NCBI GenBank assembly: GCA_023715865.1 | Contig: JAMBOW010000001.1 | Coordinates: 1,798,001-1,862,000 of the forward strand | Length of the DNA stretch: 64,000 nucleotides | Direction of reading: 5' to 3' | Source of the DNA: Neobacillus mesonae | Lineage (GTDB): Bacteria > Bacillota > Bacilli > Paenibacillales > Paenibacillaceae | Shown here: positions 52,367 to 62,694 of the stretch, one piece after another | Numbering within the stretch: the first letter of the stretch is position 1 | Layout of the letters: every line of letters starts with the position of its first letter | Made by a program: the position numbers and the translations under genes | Notes under the pieces: model-generated | The model's database searches: none | Told to the model about the DNA's origin: nothing | Seen by the model: only the letters and a program-made list of their open reading frames with translations

Positions 52367-52407
52367 ACAAAAGAGACCTAATCCATTATGGGTCGGTCTC
52401 TTGTTTG
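52367..52407. terminator. Bidirectional terminator between small beta protein gene and ftsY
   Basis: Arms AAGAGACC / GGTCTCTT with a 16-base loop, flanked by ACAAA and TTGTTT so that it works for both converging genes. Confidence 0.8.
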
Positions 52408-52435
52408 ATTTATACTTTGTCCATTACCTTATTGT

Positions 52436-53440
52436 TTATTCTTTACGATCCGCATCTTCTGCTTCGGATTCTTGGATCAAACCTGCGAACAAGGCATGTA
52501 CAAATTGCTCCGAATCAAACGGCTGCAGGTCGTCGGCCTTCTCTCCGAGTCCAACGAGCTTCACCGGAATGTCCATCTCTTGGCGGATTGCAATGACAAT
52601 ACCGCCCTTCGCTGTTCCGTCAAGCTTTGTCAGAACAAGTCCTGTAACTCCACTCTTCTCTCCAAACAGCTTGGCTTGGCTAAGGGCATTTTGTCCAGTA
52701 GTTGCATCCAGCACCATCAGCACTTCATGAGGAGCGCCTGGGATTTCACGCTGAATGACACGGAAGATTTTGTTCAGTTCTTCCATCAGGTTCGTTTTAT
52801 TCTGCAGTCGGCCAGCTGTATCACACAGCAGAACATCAGCACCGCGCTGCTTTGCAGCTTGAACTGCGTCATACATTACCGCAGCTGGATCAGATCCGGC
52901 TTGCTGCTTTATGACATCAACGCCTGCGCGTTGACCCCAAACTTCAAGCTGTTCAATAGCTCCGGCTCTAAATGTATCTCCTGCTGCAAGAAGTACCTTC
53001 TTGCCTTCATTTTTGAACCGATGGGCCAGCTTTCCGATCGTTGTCGTCTTCCCTACACCATTAACACCGACAAAGAGAATAACGGTAATTCCATCCTTGT
53101 TCATGTTTAGCGCGTTGTTTTGCTCTGATCTCAAAAGTCCTGTCAGCTTTTCAGATAGAACCGGCTGCAGCTCAGCTGCATCTTGAATTTTACGTTTTTT
53201 GACTTCTGCACGTAAATCATCGATCAGGTCCATGACCGTGCTGACCCCAACGTCAGCGCCGATCAAGATTTCCTCAAGCTCCTCGTAAAATTCCTCATCA
53301 ATCTTCTTGCGACGAATGACGAGATCGGATACTTTCTCTACGAGGCCTTTACGCGTTTTTTCAAGACCGTCTTTAAAAATATTCGTTACCGATTCTGTTT
53401 TGGTTGAAATACTTTCCTTTAGCTTTCTAAAGAAACTCAT
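52436..53440 (-). CDS. ftsY: FtsY, SRP receptor GTPase
   Basis: 334 residues: N domain (about 25-115), G domain with LFVGVNGVGKTTTIGKLAHRF, AAGDTFRAGAIEQL, DTAGRLQNKTNLM and TKLDGTAKGG. Docks SRP-ribosome complexes at the membrane. It lacks the long acidic A domain of E. coli FtsY, as expected for Firmicutes. 31 bases after smc. The partner ffh is about 5 kb away because of the intervening stretch. Confidence 0.97.
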   Translation of the reverse strand: MSFFRKLKESISTKTESVTNIFKDGLEKTRKGLVEKVSDLVIRRKKIDEEFYEELEEILIGADVGVSTVMDLIDDLRAEVKKRKIQDAAELQPVLSEKLTGLLRSEQNNALNMNKDGITVILFVGVNGVGKTTTIGKLAHRFKNEGKKVLLAAGDTFRAGAIEQLEVWGQRAGVDVIKQQAGSDPAAVMYDAVQAAKQRGADVLLCDTAGRLQNKTNLMEELNKIFRVIQREIPGAPHEVLMVLDATTGQNALSQAKLFGEKSGVTGLVLTKLDGTAKGGIVIAIRQEMDIPVKLVGLGEKADDLQPFDSEQFVHALFAGLIQESEAEDADRKE

Positions 53441-53471
53441 AAGGTCCCTCCAAATTAAAATTACTGCTTAA

Positions 53472-56400
53472 TTAAGCAATTTCCGCTTCCTCATTTTCCA
53501 GCATGACGGACACCAGCTTCGATACGCCGCCTTCCTCCATCGTCACACCGTACAGTACATCGGCTTCCTCCATTGTGCCTTTACGATGCGTAACTACGAT
53601 AAATTGGGTTTGCTCAGAGAACTCTCTCAAATATTGAGCAAAACGCACGACGTTTGCTTCGTCCAGCGCCGCTTCAACCTCATCAAGCACGCAGAACGGA
53701 ACCGGACGGACATGAAGAATGGCAAATAGCAACGCCATTGCAGTGAGCGCTCTTTCGCCCCCTGAGAGCAATTGAAGGTTCTGAAGCTTCTTGCCCGGAG
53801 GCTGAGCTACAATTTCAATGCCTGTAGTGAGCAGCTTGTCCGGTTCATTAAGAATTAGATCAGCTCTGCCTCCACCAAACAGCTTCGAAAATACGGTGCC
53901 AAACTCACGTTTAATCGCATCAAATGTCGTTTTGAACCGTTTGGACATCTCGTCTTCCATCTCTTTGATAACTTGATAGAGCGTTGTCTTAGCTTCAATC
54001 AAGTCATCCTTCTGCTCGCTTAGGAACTGGTAACGTTCGTTGACGCGCTCATATTCCTCAATAGCTCCAAGATTGACCTCTCCGAGAGCCGATATACTCC
54101 GTTTGAGCTTTTGCACCTCAGCCTTGCTGCCTTCAATATCCTCTGGAATGGTGTAATGCTGCTTAGCAAGCTCATAGCTCAGCTCATAATCATCATTTAG
54201 CTTTTTAAGAATATTATCAAGTTCGACATCCAGACGGTTAACACTAATTTCTGTCTGACGAAGCTCATCCTCACATGTCTTGAGACTCATTCGCTGCTCT
54301 TTTGTCTCGTTTTCCTCAAGCTCCAGTTTTTTCGTGAGCTGGGCTCTGGCAGCCCGTTTAAAATCAAGCTCCTTGGAAGCCTCTTCCTTCTTAAGCCGGT
54401 AGCGGTTAAGGTCCTCTGTCTGCTTAACGCTTTCCTCTGCATTTGTTTTAAGATCAGCTTCAACGGACGCCAGCAATGTTCGGTTACGGTACCTTTCTTT
54501 ATCCGAGCTCTCGTACTCGCGCTCCATCCTGCGAACCTGCTCTTCTACTGAGAAGCGTTCTTGGTCAAGCTTACCCTCACGGACCTTCAAAATGGTCAGC
54601 GAGTTTTGCAGCTCTTCTTTGGCTGTTTCATTTGCTTTACGGGCAAATTCCGCCGCGTGGATCGCTTGATGTGTTGATTTTTCTTCCTCTTCAAGTTTCG
54701 CAAGCGATTCTTCAGCGGCTGCGCGTGTATCTTCAAGTGCTTTAATTTCATCTTTAAAGCCGGTTTTTTCCGCTCCTGCAGCTTCTACCTGAGTGAGAAC
54801 ATGAGCCAGCTCATGCTCCAATTGCTTCAGCTCAAGCGAGGCCTGCTGCTCCTCTGTCCGCTTTTCGTCACCGTCATGGCGAAGTGTATCCAAATTAGTC
54901 TGGCATTGCTCCATCTGAGCTTTAACTTCCTCCAAGCTGCGATGCAGCTTGATGATCTGATTCTCTGTTTCCAGAATGTCATGGTCCAGCTGATCAAGCT
55001 GACGCTTACGAGACAAGAGGCTGGTGTTCTTCCGGTACTGGCTTCCGCCAGTCATGGAACCTCCAGCGTTCACCACATCCCCCTCGAGAGTGACGACCCG
55101 ATAACGATACCCGCAGCGGGCAGCAATCCGGTTCGCATCTTCAAGGCTTTCAGAGATAATGACATTGCCCAGCAGGCTTCCTACAATCGCTTCATACTTA
55201 GAATCAAACTGTACGAGTTCTGCTCCAATACCAACAATACCCTGGAGTTCGGAAATCATGCTCCGATCGGAGGCTCCAATCGCCCGTGGACGAATAACAT
55301 CGAGCGGTAAAAATGTCGCTCTGCCCAACTGGCGCTGCTTCAGAAAAGAAATGGCCTGGCGGGAGACGGCCTCATTTTCCATAACCACATGCTGAAGGGA
55401 CGCTCCGAGCGCCGTTTCAATGGCCATTTCCACCTTCTCAGGCACTTTAATCAGCTCTGCCACCGCGCCATGTACACCATGCAATACATTTTTGCGAGAT
55501 GCTTTGAGAACTTCTTTAACACCAGTGTTAAATCCGTCAAAGTCATCCTGCATTTCCTTCATCGTATCGCGTCTCGATACCTGGGCTTCCCGTTTTTGTT
55601 CCCATTTCCGAACAGTGCCTTGGCTTTCGGACAGAAGCTTCTGCAGAGATTGCAGTCGCTCGCTCTCTGTTATATAACCGCTTCGTAAGGAACTGATTTC
55701 GGAGCCAAGCTTCTGAATATGCTGCGTCAATTCGCCTTTGCGTTTCAGCAGATCTGCCTTTTGAAGCTCCCACTTATCCGATTCTTCTCCGGCACGGTTT
55801 AGTCTTCTTTCGATCGCCTCTTTTTGCTGATCTGCATAACGAATTTCGTTACGAGCCTGCGCCATCTGGTTCATGAGCTCGAGCAGGTTTCCTTTCAGAC
55901 TCTCTTCCTGCTCCTGGCTGATTCCTCCGGTTACTCCAATCAGCTTTGCTTCTTCTGCAGACAGCTGCTCGCGAAGCTCATCCAATTCTTTCTGTAATCC
56001 GTCCAGTTTATTTTTAAGACCGTCGAGTTCCGCTTCACGCTCAGCGTAACGTTCCTCGCTTCCTACTAAGGAACTCATTAGCTGCTCTCTGTTTGCTTCC
56101 AGATTCTTCAGTCTTTCTTTTAACAGCTCACGGTAACCTTCACTCTTCTCGGTAGCTTCACTGTAATGAAGCAGTTCACCTTGGAGACGTTCTACCGCCT
56201 CCTCGACCTGGCGAAGCTCCGTGCGGTCCTGCTCAAGGATAGCATCGTGTCTTGATACTATCGTGGACAGCTCCAGCTGCTGTTCTTTGAGATGCAGCAG
56301 ACGGTCATTGGCTTCACTCCAGGCAGAGTGGATCTGCTCAATCTGATATACGTATAGAGACAGCTCCTTCTCCTTCAGTTCAGCCTTTAGCTCCTTATAA

Positions 56401-57041
56401 TAAACGGCCTTCTCTGACTGCTCTTTGAGCGGTCCAATCTGATCCTCCAGCTCGGTAACCAGATCATGAATCCGAAGCAGATTTTGCTCCGTATCATCCA
56501 GCTTGCGCACCGCATCTTTTTTTCGTGACTTATATTTAACAATACCGGAGGCTTCCTCAAAAATTCCTCTTCGATCCTCAGAACGGGTACTGAGTATTTC
56601 CTCAATGCGACCTTGTCCAATAATCGAGTAAGCTTCTTTACCTATGCCGGTATCCATAAACAGCTCGGTTATATCCTTTAATCTGCAGGATTGCTTGTTA
56701 ATAAAATATTCACTATCCCCGCTGCGATGAACACGGCGAGTTACGGTAACTTCACCGAAATCCAGCGACAGTGCATGATCTTCATTGTCCAAAGTTAAAG
56801 ATACTTCGGCGAAATTAACAGGTTTACGGGTATCGCTTCCGGCAAAAATAATATCCTCCATCTTGCCGCCGCGGAGCGATTTTGCGCTCTGTTCTCCAAG
56901 AACCCAACGGATGCCGTCGGAAATGTTACTCTTTCCACTCCCGTTGGGGCCAACCACAGAGGTTATGCCGCGGACAAATTCCATTTCCGTTCGATCGGCA
57001 AACGATTTAAAGCCTGACAGCTCTATACGTTTTAAATACAT
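53472..57041 (-). CDS. smc: SMC chromosome condensation protein
   Basis: 1189 residues from ATG 57039-57041, eight bases after GGAGG. Walker A VGPNGSGKSNISDGIRWVLGEQ near residue 31, two long coiled coils (about 170-500 and 680-1020), hinge between them (HGVHGAVAELIKVPEKVEMAIE and VNAGGSMTGGS), and C-terminal signature QLLSGGERALTAMALLFAI with Walker B FCVLDEVEAALDEANV. The frame is open to 57134, but the added 31 residues are not family-like. Usual rnc-smc-ftsY order. Confidence 0.97.
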   Translation of the reverse strand: MYLKRIELSGFKSFADRTEMEFVRGITSVVGPNGSGKSNISDGIRWVLGEQSAKSLRGGKMEDIIFAGSDTRKPVNFAEVSLTLDNEDHALSLDFGEVTVTRRVHRSGDSEYFINKQSCRLKDITELFMDTGIGKEAYSIIGQGRIEEILSTRSEDRRGIFEEASGIVKYKSRKKDAVRKLDDTEQNLLRIHDLVTELEDQIGPLKEQSEKAVYYKELKAELKEKELSLYVYQIEQIHSAWSEANDRLLHLKEQQLELSTIVSRHDAILEQDRTELRQVEEAVERLQGELLHYSEATEKSEGYRELLKERLKNLEANREQLMSSLVGSEERYAEREAELDGLKNKLDGLQKELDELREQLSAEEAKLIGVTGGISQEQEESLKGNLLELMNQMAQARNEIRYADQQKEAIERRLNRAGEESDKWELQKADLLKRKGELTQHIQKLGSEISSLRSGYITESERLQSLQKLLSESQGTVRKWEQKREAQVSRRDTMKEMQDDFDGFNTGVKEVLKASRKNVLHGVHGAVAELIKVPEKVEMAIETALGASLQHVVMENEAVSRQAISFLKQRQLGRATFLPLDVIRPRAIGASDRSMISELQGIVGIGAELVQFDSKYEAIVGSLLGNVIISESLEDANRIAARCGYRYRVVTLEGDVVNAGGSMTGGSQYRKNTSLLSRKRQLDQLDHDILETENQIIKLHRSLEEVKAQMEQCQTNLDTLRHDGDEKRTEEQQASLELKQLEHELAHVLTQVEAAGAEKTGFKDEIKALEDTRAAAEESLAKLEEEEKSTHQAIHAAEFARKANETAKEELQNSLTILKVREGKLDQERFSVEEQVRRMEREYESSDKERYRNRTLLASVEADLKTNAEESVKQTEDLNRYRLKKEEASKELDFKRAARAQLTKKLELEENETKEQRMSLKTCEDELRQTEISVNRLDVELDNILKKLNDDYELSYELAKQHYTIPEDIEGSKAEVQKLKRSISALGEVNLGAIEEYERVNERYQFLSEQKDDLIEAKTTLYQVIKEMEDEMSKRFKTTFDAIKREFGTVFSKLFGGGRADLILNEPDKLLTTGIEIVAQPPGKKLQNLQLLSGGERALTAMALLFAILHVRPVPFCVLDEVEAALDEANVVRFAQYLREFSEQTQFIVVTHRKGTMEEADVLYGVTMEEGGVSKLVSVMLENEEAEIA

Positions 57042-57170
57042 TGTTAACACCTCCACGCTTCTTGCCACGGTCCTACACGGGTATGTACATCCGTTCTTAT
57101 TGTAGGGGAAACGTCTCTTGAAGTCCATTTCCACATGATCAAGAGTTTACCGCATTTTCGTTTGCGCAAC

Positions 57171-57248
57171 AAAAAGAAGAGCAAAAAGCAGTCCTTCTCG
57201 TTCCATCATTAGCCTATAACAACTAAGGCGGGCTGCTCTTTGCTCTTC
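57171..57248 (-). terminator. Terminator-like hairpin between rnc and smc
   Basis: 19-base arms GAAGAGCAAAAAGCAGTCC / GGGCTGCTCTTTGCTCTTC (two mismatches that are G-U pairs in RNA) with a 35-base loop; on the minus strand it runs into TTTTTGTTG. It probably ends the fab-rnc transcript. Confidence 0.65.
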
Positions 57249-57294
57249 GTTTGTAAGAAAAGACAGACCGCTAAGCAAGCGGCCGTTTTCCTCT

Positions 57295-57351
57295 TTCTTA
57301 AGATATAAGAATGTCTTACTCTTTCCGTTAGACTTTCTTATATCTTAAGAA
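57295..57351. repeat. Perfect 17-base inverted repeat in rnc-smc gap
   Basis: TTCTTAAGATATAAGAA (57295-57311) and TTCTTATATCTTAAGAA (57335-57351), 23-base loop with inner GTCT/AGAC. A smaller CCGCT-aagca-AGCGG hairpin lies next to it (about 57269-57283). No T-run and no visible target-site duplication. Apart from these hairpins the 338-base gap holds no gene. Confidence 0.75.
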
Positions 57352-57379
57352 TCCGCTATACGGTCTACAAACCCCTTCC

Positions 57380-58072
57380 CTAAGGAAGCTTTAATGTACT
57401 TAAAGCAAGCTGTGCAGCCTTCTGCTCAGCTTCCTTCTTTGAGCGACCGGTACCGCGGCCCAACTTTTGACTGCCCATATACACTTCAGAGACAAACTCT
57501 CTCTCGTGAGCAGGCCCTCTTTCTTCAACAATACGGTATTCGAGCACACCCATGTTGTGGTGCTGAGTCAGTTCCTGTAATTCAGTCTTGAAATCGGTAA
57601 GCGCGAGTTCGCCCTCAACGACAAGCCCGGCAAAGATATACTTACCTAAAAATTTCTTCACTTCGGCAAGACCCTGATCCAAGTATAGCGCACCGATAAA
57701 GGATTCAAAGACATCGGCCAGAAGTGCTGGACGATTCCTCCCTCCGGTAAGCTCCTCGCCTTTTCCCAGCAGAACATATTTACCAAAATCTAAAGCTTCG
57801 GCAAATTTGACGAGTGAGGGCTCGCGTACCAGTGCTGCCCTCATTTTGGTCAGTTCTCCTTCCGGACGGTTCGGATGTTCATTATATAAGTACTCTGAAA
57901 CCGTAAGCTCAAGCACGGCATCTCCAAGGAACTCAAGACGCTCGTTGTCCTGGCTTTGACTGAATCTGTGCTCGTTTACATATGAAGCATGAGTAAAGGC
58001 CTGCTTTAACAATTTGCGATTGTTAAACTCGATTTGAAGTTTGCGCTCCAATTGTTTCAGATCTGCATTCAA
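57380..58072 (-). CDS. rnc: RNase III
   Basis: 230 residues: catalytic RNase III domain with signature [21 protein letters not shown] and second metal-binding region [17 protein letters not shown], then a dsRNA-binding domain ([43 protein letters not shown], then [14 protein letters not shown]). Processes rRNA and other duplex RNAs. 14 bases after fabF. Confidence 0.97.
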   Translation of the reverse strand: MNADLKQLERKLQIEFNNRKLLKQAFTHASYVNEHRFSQSQDNERLEFLGDAVLELTVSEYLYNEHPNRPEGELTKMRAALVREPSLVKFAEALDFGKYVLLGKGEELTGGRNRPALLADVFESFIGALYLDQGLAEVKKFLGKYIFAGLVVEGELALTDFKTELQELTQHHNMGVLEYRIVEERGPAHEREFVSEVYMGSQKLGRGTGRSKKEAEQKAAQLALSTLKLP

Positions 58073-58086
58073 TCGAATCGGACCCC

Positions 58087-59325
58087 TTATGATTCATATT
58101 TTTTGAGAATAATTGTAGCGTTGTGTCCACCGAATCCGAAGGAATTGGAAAGTACGTATTCCAGTTCAGCCTCGCGCGGTGTATTCGGAACATAATCAAG
58201 ATCACATGCCGGATCCTGATTTTCCAGGTTGATTGTTGGCGGAATCTTTTGATTCGTTAGAGACAGCGCACATATTATCGCTTCAACTCCTCCGGCAGCC
58301 CCCAGCATGTGACCTGTCATGGATTTCGTGGAGCTAACAGCCACTTTATAGGCATGCTCGCCAAGCGCCATTTTAACGCCTTCTGTTTCGGACTTATCTC
58401 CAACCGGTGTGGATGTTCCGTGAGCATTGATGTAATCGACATCCTCAGGCTGAATTCCTGCGTCTTTCATCGCCATTCTCATACTGCGTGCACCGCCGTC
58501 CGGATCGGGATCTGTCATATGCTTTGCATCTGCAGATAAACCGTATCCTACAACCTCGCCGTAAATATGAGCACCGCGTGCAAGAGCATGATCAAGCGAC
58601 TCAAGAATCAAGATTCCCGCGCCCTCTCCCATTACAAAGCCATCGCGTCCTGTATCAAACGGGCGGCTTGCTTTCTCAGGCTCATCATTGCGAGTGGACA
58701 TAGCGCGCATGGAGTTAAATCCAGCCATACCTGTCGGACGAATCGTTGCTTCCGCACCGCCGCAAATCATGGCATCCGCATCACCACGCTGAATAATTCT
58801 CATGGAATCTCCAATGGAATGGCTGCCTGTAGCACAAGCGGTTACCTGCGTCGTATTGGGACCTTTCGCTCCAAAACTAATAGAGAGCTGACCGGAAGCC
58901 ATATTCGCAATCATCATTGGAATGAAAAACGGACTAACCCGTTTCGGTCCTTTTTCCAAGAGAATGTTGTGCTGATCTTCCCATGTACCCAGTCCGCCGA
59001 TTCCGGAACCTACCGAAACGCCGATACGCTCAGCATCGATATTTTCGCCAATCTGCAGTCCGCTGTCACCAATCGCCTTGGAACCTGCAGCAACTGCAAA
59101 CTGAACAAAGCGGTCCATCTTGCGGGCATCTTTACGCTCCATATAGTCCTCTGGATTAAAATCTTTAATGGACGCTGCAATTTTAGTGTTGTAGTCGCTC
59201 ACGTCAAACGCTTCAATCAGCGATACTCCTGATTTGCCTTCCATTAAGCTGTTCCACAGCGTGTCCAGGTCTTTACCAATCGGGGTCATGACACCCATGC
59301 CTGTTATTACCACTCTACGATTCAA
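58087..59325 (-). CDS. fabF: FabF, beta-ketoacyl-ACP synthase II
   Basis: Elongating condensing enzyme of type II fatty acid synthesis. 412 residues from TTG 59323-59325, eight bases after AGAGGTG, beginning [16 protein letters not shown]. Catalytic triad: Cys in [12 protein letters not shown], His in [11 protein letters not shown] and His in [15 protein letters not shown]. The longer open frame to 59442 adds a non-homologous segment. It follows acpP. Confidence 0.97.
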   Translation of the reverse strand: MNRRVVITGMGVMTPIGKDLDTLWNSLMEGKSGVSLIEAFDVSDYNTKIAASIKDFNPEDYMERKDARKMDRFVQFAVAAGSKAIGDSGLQIGENIDAERIGVSVGSGIGGLGTWEDQHNILLEKGPKRVSPFFIPMMIANMASGQLSISFGAKGPNTTQVTACATGSHSIGDSMRIIQRGDADAMICGGAEATIRPTGMAGFNSMRAMSTRNDEPEKASRPFDTGRDGFVMGEGAGILILESLDHALARGAHIYGEVVGYGLSADAKHMTDPDPDGGARSMRMAMKDAGIQPEDVDYINAHGTSTPVGDKSETEGVKMALGEHAYKVAVSSTKSMTGHMLGAAGGVEAIICALSLTNQKIPPTINLENQDPACDLDYVPNTPREAELEYVLSNSFGFGGHNATIILKKYES

Positions 59326-59525
59326 ATCAATTTCACCTCTATATCGACTGCATATCATTATGCAATTAACAGATTTTAATGTAATGAAACCCATTCTATA
59401 CATGTCGTTAAGATAACAAACACCTATAAAATGGGCCTTCATGTGGCTGTATGCCTTTACTCGTAAATTGGAGGAGAAGACCCGCTAGCAAGTATTAATA
59501 CTCATTCACGGGCACTTCAACTGAC

Positions 59526-59759
59526 TTAGGTATGAGATTGTATGTAGTTTACAACTTCACCTACGGTCGTGATTTTCTCTGCATCTTCATCAGAGATCTC
59601 CATATCAAACTCGTCTTCGAGTTCCATTACCAATTCAACAACATCTAGAGAGTCAGCACCCAAATCATCTTTGAATGATGCTTCCAATGTTACTTCAGCT
59701 TCATCAGCGCCTAAACGATCTACCACGATACGTTTTACGCGTTCCAATACGTCGGACAT
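59526..59759 (-). CDS. acpP: Acyl carrier protein
   Basis: 77 residues from ATG 59757-59759, seven bases after GGGAGGT. Acidic four-helix protein with the phosphopantetheine attachment Ser37 in [21 protein letters not shown]. The GTG three codons upstream lies within the ribosome binding site and is not used. Carries acyl chains for the neighbouring Fab enzymes. Confidence 0.98.
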   Translation of the reverse strand: MSDVLERVKRIVVDRLGADEAEVTLEASFKDDLGADSLDVVELVMELEDEFDMEISDEDAEKITTVGEVVNYIQSHT

Positions 59760-59877
59760 CCGGTTCACCTCCCTTTTCGTATTATACGAGAATCATTCAT
59801 AAAATGCCATAGAGCCTACATGACCGTCCATAGGACGAGGCAAAAATGCTCCTAATGTCATACTTCTAAAGCGTTCC

Positions 59878-60627
59878 TTACATGTACATTCCGCCATCTA
59901 CATGAAGAGTTTGACCCGTCATGTAAGATGCAGACTCAGAAGCAAGGAAGAGAGCGACCCCTGCCACTTCCTCAGGACGACCAAGCCGTGAAAGCGGTAT
60001 ACCTGCCAGCATGCCATCAACTAATTCAGAAGATAGTCCTTGAGTCATCTCGGTCTCAATAAAACCTGGAGCTATACAGTTGACAGTAATTCCCCGGGAA
60101 GCAAGCTCCCGGCTTGAGGATTTGGTAAGCCCGATGACTCCTGCTTTCGCAGCGACATAGTTTGCCTGTCCCGGATTCCCGAGTACACCTACTACAGATG
60201 AGATGTTAATAATCCGGCCATAACGCTGTTTCATCATAGGACGGGTTACCGCTTTGAGGCAATTGAAGACACCCTTCAAATTGGTCTCGATCACCTGATC
60301 GAATTCCTCTTCCTTCATGCGCATGATTAAATTATCTCTAGTAATACCTGCATTATTCACCAAAATATCAATTCGACTAAAGGTATCCAGCGTTTCTTTA
60401 ACCAATTGGTCGGCTTCAGCTGTAATTCCCACGTTAGCCTTGATCGCGATTGCTTTAACCCCTTTGGCTTCAATCTGCTGTACCACTTCGGCTGCAGCTG
60501 CTTCGTTACCCGCATAATTGACGACTACGTCAGCTCCTGCATCTGCCAAAGCAAGTGCAATGCTGCGCCCAATTCCACGTGATGCACCTGTGACAAGAGC
60601 AACTTGGCCTTTCAAAGATGTTGACAT
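59878..60627 (-). CDS. fabG: FabG, 3-oxoacyl-ACP reductase
   Basis: 249-residue short-chain dehydrogenase: NADPH motif [23 protein letters not shown], catalytic Ser in [12 protein letters not shown] and Tyr-x3-Lys in [12 protein letters not shown]. Ends [12 protein letters not shown] as usual for FabG. Ribosome binding site AAAGGAGGA. Confidence 0.97.
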   Translation of the reverse strand: MSTSLKGQVALVTGASRGIGRSIALALADAGADVVVNYAGNEAAAAEVVQQIEAKGVKAIAIKANVGITAEADQLVKETLDTFSRIDILVNNAGITRDNLIMRMKEEEFDQVIETNLKGVFNCLKAVTRPMMKQRYGRIINISSVVGVLGNPGQANYVAAKAGVIGLTKSSSRELASRGITVNCIAPGFIETEMTQGLSSELVDGMLAGIPLSRLGRPEEVAGVALFLASESASYMTGQTLHVDGGMYM

Positions 60628-60678
60628 CTTGTTGTTCCTCCTTTCCCGAAGTATACCTATTTAGCATGAGCTATAGAC

Positions 60679-61620
60679 TTATACGATTTCAGCAGCAATA
60701 GCATTCAAGCTGTCTAAACTGTTTACGTTATAAACTTTTACTGTTTTGCTGACCTTCTTGATGAGTCCTGCCAAAACACTCCCAGGCCCGATCTCAACAA
60801 AAGTATCCACGCCTTGTTCAATAAGCCATACCACGGTATCTTCCCATTTCACGGAAGAATAGACTTGTTGAACCAAAAGCTCACGGATACGCTCAGCTTC
60901 AGTTACAGGCTCTGCAGTCACATTGGCTACAACGGAAATACGTGCATCATGAATCTCAACAGAAGAAAGCTGATCTGCAAGCTTAGCGGATGCTTCCTTC
61001 ATCAACGAAGTATGGAATGGTCCGCTGACTTCCAGTGGAATCGCACGTTTTCCGCCTGCTTCCTTCACGCGTTCCACAAGCTGGCTTACACCTTCCTGAA
61101 GACCGGAAACTACGATCTGTCCCGGTGAATTAAGGTTCGCCAACTCGACAAGATAGTCCTGCCCTTGGGCAGAAATTTTCTCACAAAGCTCAGCGAGCTG
61201 ATGACGGTCAGCTCCAAGCACAGCTGCCATAGCTCCGCGTCCGCCCGGAACTGCTTCTTCCATGTAAGTCCCTCTTGCTCTAACCACCGCTACAGCATCT
61301 TCAAAAGACATTACTCCTGCTGCGACTAGTGCGCTGTACTCACCCAAGCTGTGACCTGCTGCATAATCTGCAGAGATACCTTTCTCACGCAGAGCTTCAT
61401 ATAAAGCAATACTAGCTGTAAGCAGCGCAGGCTGGGTGTTCTTCGTTTGTTTGAGTTCCGTATCCGGACCTTCAAAAATGAGAGAGCTTAGCGGAAAACC
61501 CAGCTTCTCATCCGCTTTCTCAAAGACTTTACGGGAAGACGGCACATTGTCGTATACGTCTTTTGCCATACCTACCGTTTGTGAGCCTTGACCCGGAAAT
61601 ACAAAGGCGATTTTTCCCAT
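60679..61620 (-). CDS. fabD: FabD, malonyl-CoA:ACP transacylase
   Basis: 313 residues beginning MGKIAFVFPGQGSQTVGMAKD. Nucleophile Ser in AGHSLGEYSALVAAG near residue 91, partner His in SGPFHTSLM, and FVEIGPGSVLAGLI at the C-terminus. Loads malonyl groups onto AcpP. Stop is about 50 bases before fabG. Confidence 0.97.
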   Translation of the reverse strand: MGKIAFVFPGQGSQTVGMAKDVYDNVPSSRKVFEKADEKLGFPLSSLIFEGPDTELKQTKNTQPALLTASIALYEALREKGISADYAAGHSLGEYSALVAAGVMSFEDAVAVVRARGTYMEEAVPGGRGAMAAVLGADRHQLAELCEKISAQGQDYLVELANLNSPGQIVVSGLQEGVSQLVERVKEAGGKRAIPLEVSGPFHTSLMKEASAKLADQLSSVEIHDARISVVANVTAEPVTEAERIRELLVQQVYSSVKWEDTVVWLIEQGVDTFVEIGPGSVLAGLIKKVSKTVKVYNVNSLDSLNAIAAEIV

Positions 61621-61697
61621 CTATCTCTTGCTCCTTTTCTATCTGTAGTGAACATCTTCTAGTGAAGATTCAGCACTATGAATGCATGGTCATCTTC

Positions 61698-62693
61698 TTA
61701 CCATACAAGCACGGATGCTCCCCAAGTCAGACCTCCACCAAATCCGACCATAAGAACTGTGTCTCCTGCCTTCATTCGGCCTTCCTCTGCGGCTTCCACC
61801 AAAGCCAGCGGAATAGAAGCGGCAGATGTATTGGCATATTTATCTACATTAATAACCACTTTTTCCTCAGGAAGCTCCAGACGCTGCATAGCGGATTGAA
61901 TAATACGGATATTCGCCTGATGCGGAATGAACAAGTCGACATCCTCTTTGGAAAGACCTGCTTTTTCAAGTACATCAATCGTTGCCGTTCCCATCACGCG
62001 TACAGCAAATTTAAATACTTCCCGTCCGTTCATATAGATATAGTGCTGTTTGTTAGCAAGCGTTTGTTCTGACGCAGGCAGTCTCGAACCGCCCGCCTGT
62101 ATATTTAGAAGCGGACCACCGGCACCTTCTGCGCCCAAGTCAAAGGATTTGAAGCCTCTTCCTTCAGGAACCTCTCCCAAAATAACGGCACCGGCACCGT
62201 CTCCAAACAGGACAGCCGTATTTCGGTCCGTATAATCTGTAATGCGTGACAGGCAATCCACACCGATAACCAGCGCATTCTTATACATTCCTGATTGAAT
62301 AAAGCTAGTTGCCGTAGCCAGCCCGTACACAAAGCCGGAGCAGGCTGCAGACAAATCAAATGCTGCTGCGCCTTTTGCTCCCAGCTTGTCCTGCAATATG
62401 CATGCCGTTGAAGGGAAAGCACTATCCGGCGTGATCGTAGCGACAATGATTAGCTCGATATCGCTTGGCGAGATCCCTGCAGATGCAGCAGCTGCCTTTG
62501 CAGCCTCGTAAGCAAGATCTGAGGTCGCTTCTTCAGGGGCAGCAATGTGACGCTCGCGAATTCCCGTACGGGAGACAATCCATTCGTCATTGGTATCCAT
62601 CATTTTTTCCATATCATGATTCGTAAGAATCTTCTCTGGAACATATTTTCCTGTACCGATAACACCGACTGGACGCAATTGTGTATTCATCAT
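61698..62693 (-). CDS. fabH: FabH, beta-ketoacyl-ACP synthase III
   Basis: 331 residues. Initiates chain synthesis from acyl-CoA; in this group branched primers are expected. Catalytic Cys in FDLSAACSGFVYG, His in LFIPHQANIRI and Asn in YANTSAASIPLAL. N-terminal GVIGTGKYVPEKILTNHDME is typical. Begins with two ATGs just after the plsX stop. Confidence 0.97.
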   Translation of the reverse strand: MMNTQLRPVGVIGTGKYVPEKILTNHDMEKMMDTNDEWIVSRTGIRERHIAAPEEATSDLAYEAAKAAAASAGISPSDIELIIVATITPDSAFPSTACILQDKLGAKGAAAFDLSAACSGFVYGLATATSFIQSGMYKNALVIGVDCLSRITDYTDRNTAVLFGDGAGAVILGEVPEGRGFKSFDLGAEGAGGPLLNIQAGGSRLPASEQTLANKQHYIYMNGREVFKFAVRVMGTATIDVLEKAGLSKEDVDLFIPHQANIRIIQSAMQRLELPEEKVVINVDKYANTSAASIPLALVEAAEEGRMKAGDTVLMVGFGGGLTWGASVLVW

Positions 62694-62694
62694 G

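Noticed and set aside
57295..57351. MITE or insertion-sequence ends
   Set aside because: No transposase, no target-site duplication seen and only one copy in the window, so listed simply as an inverted repeat.
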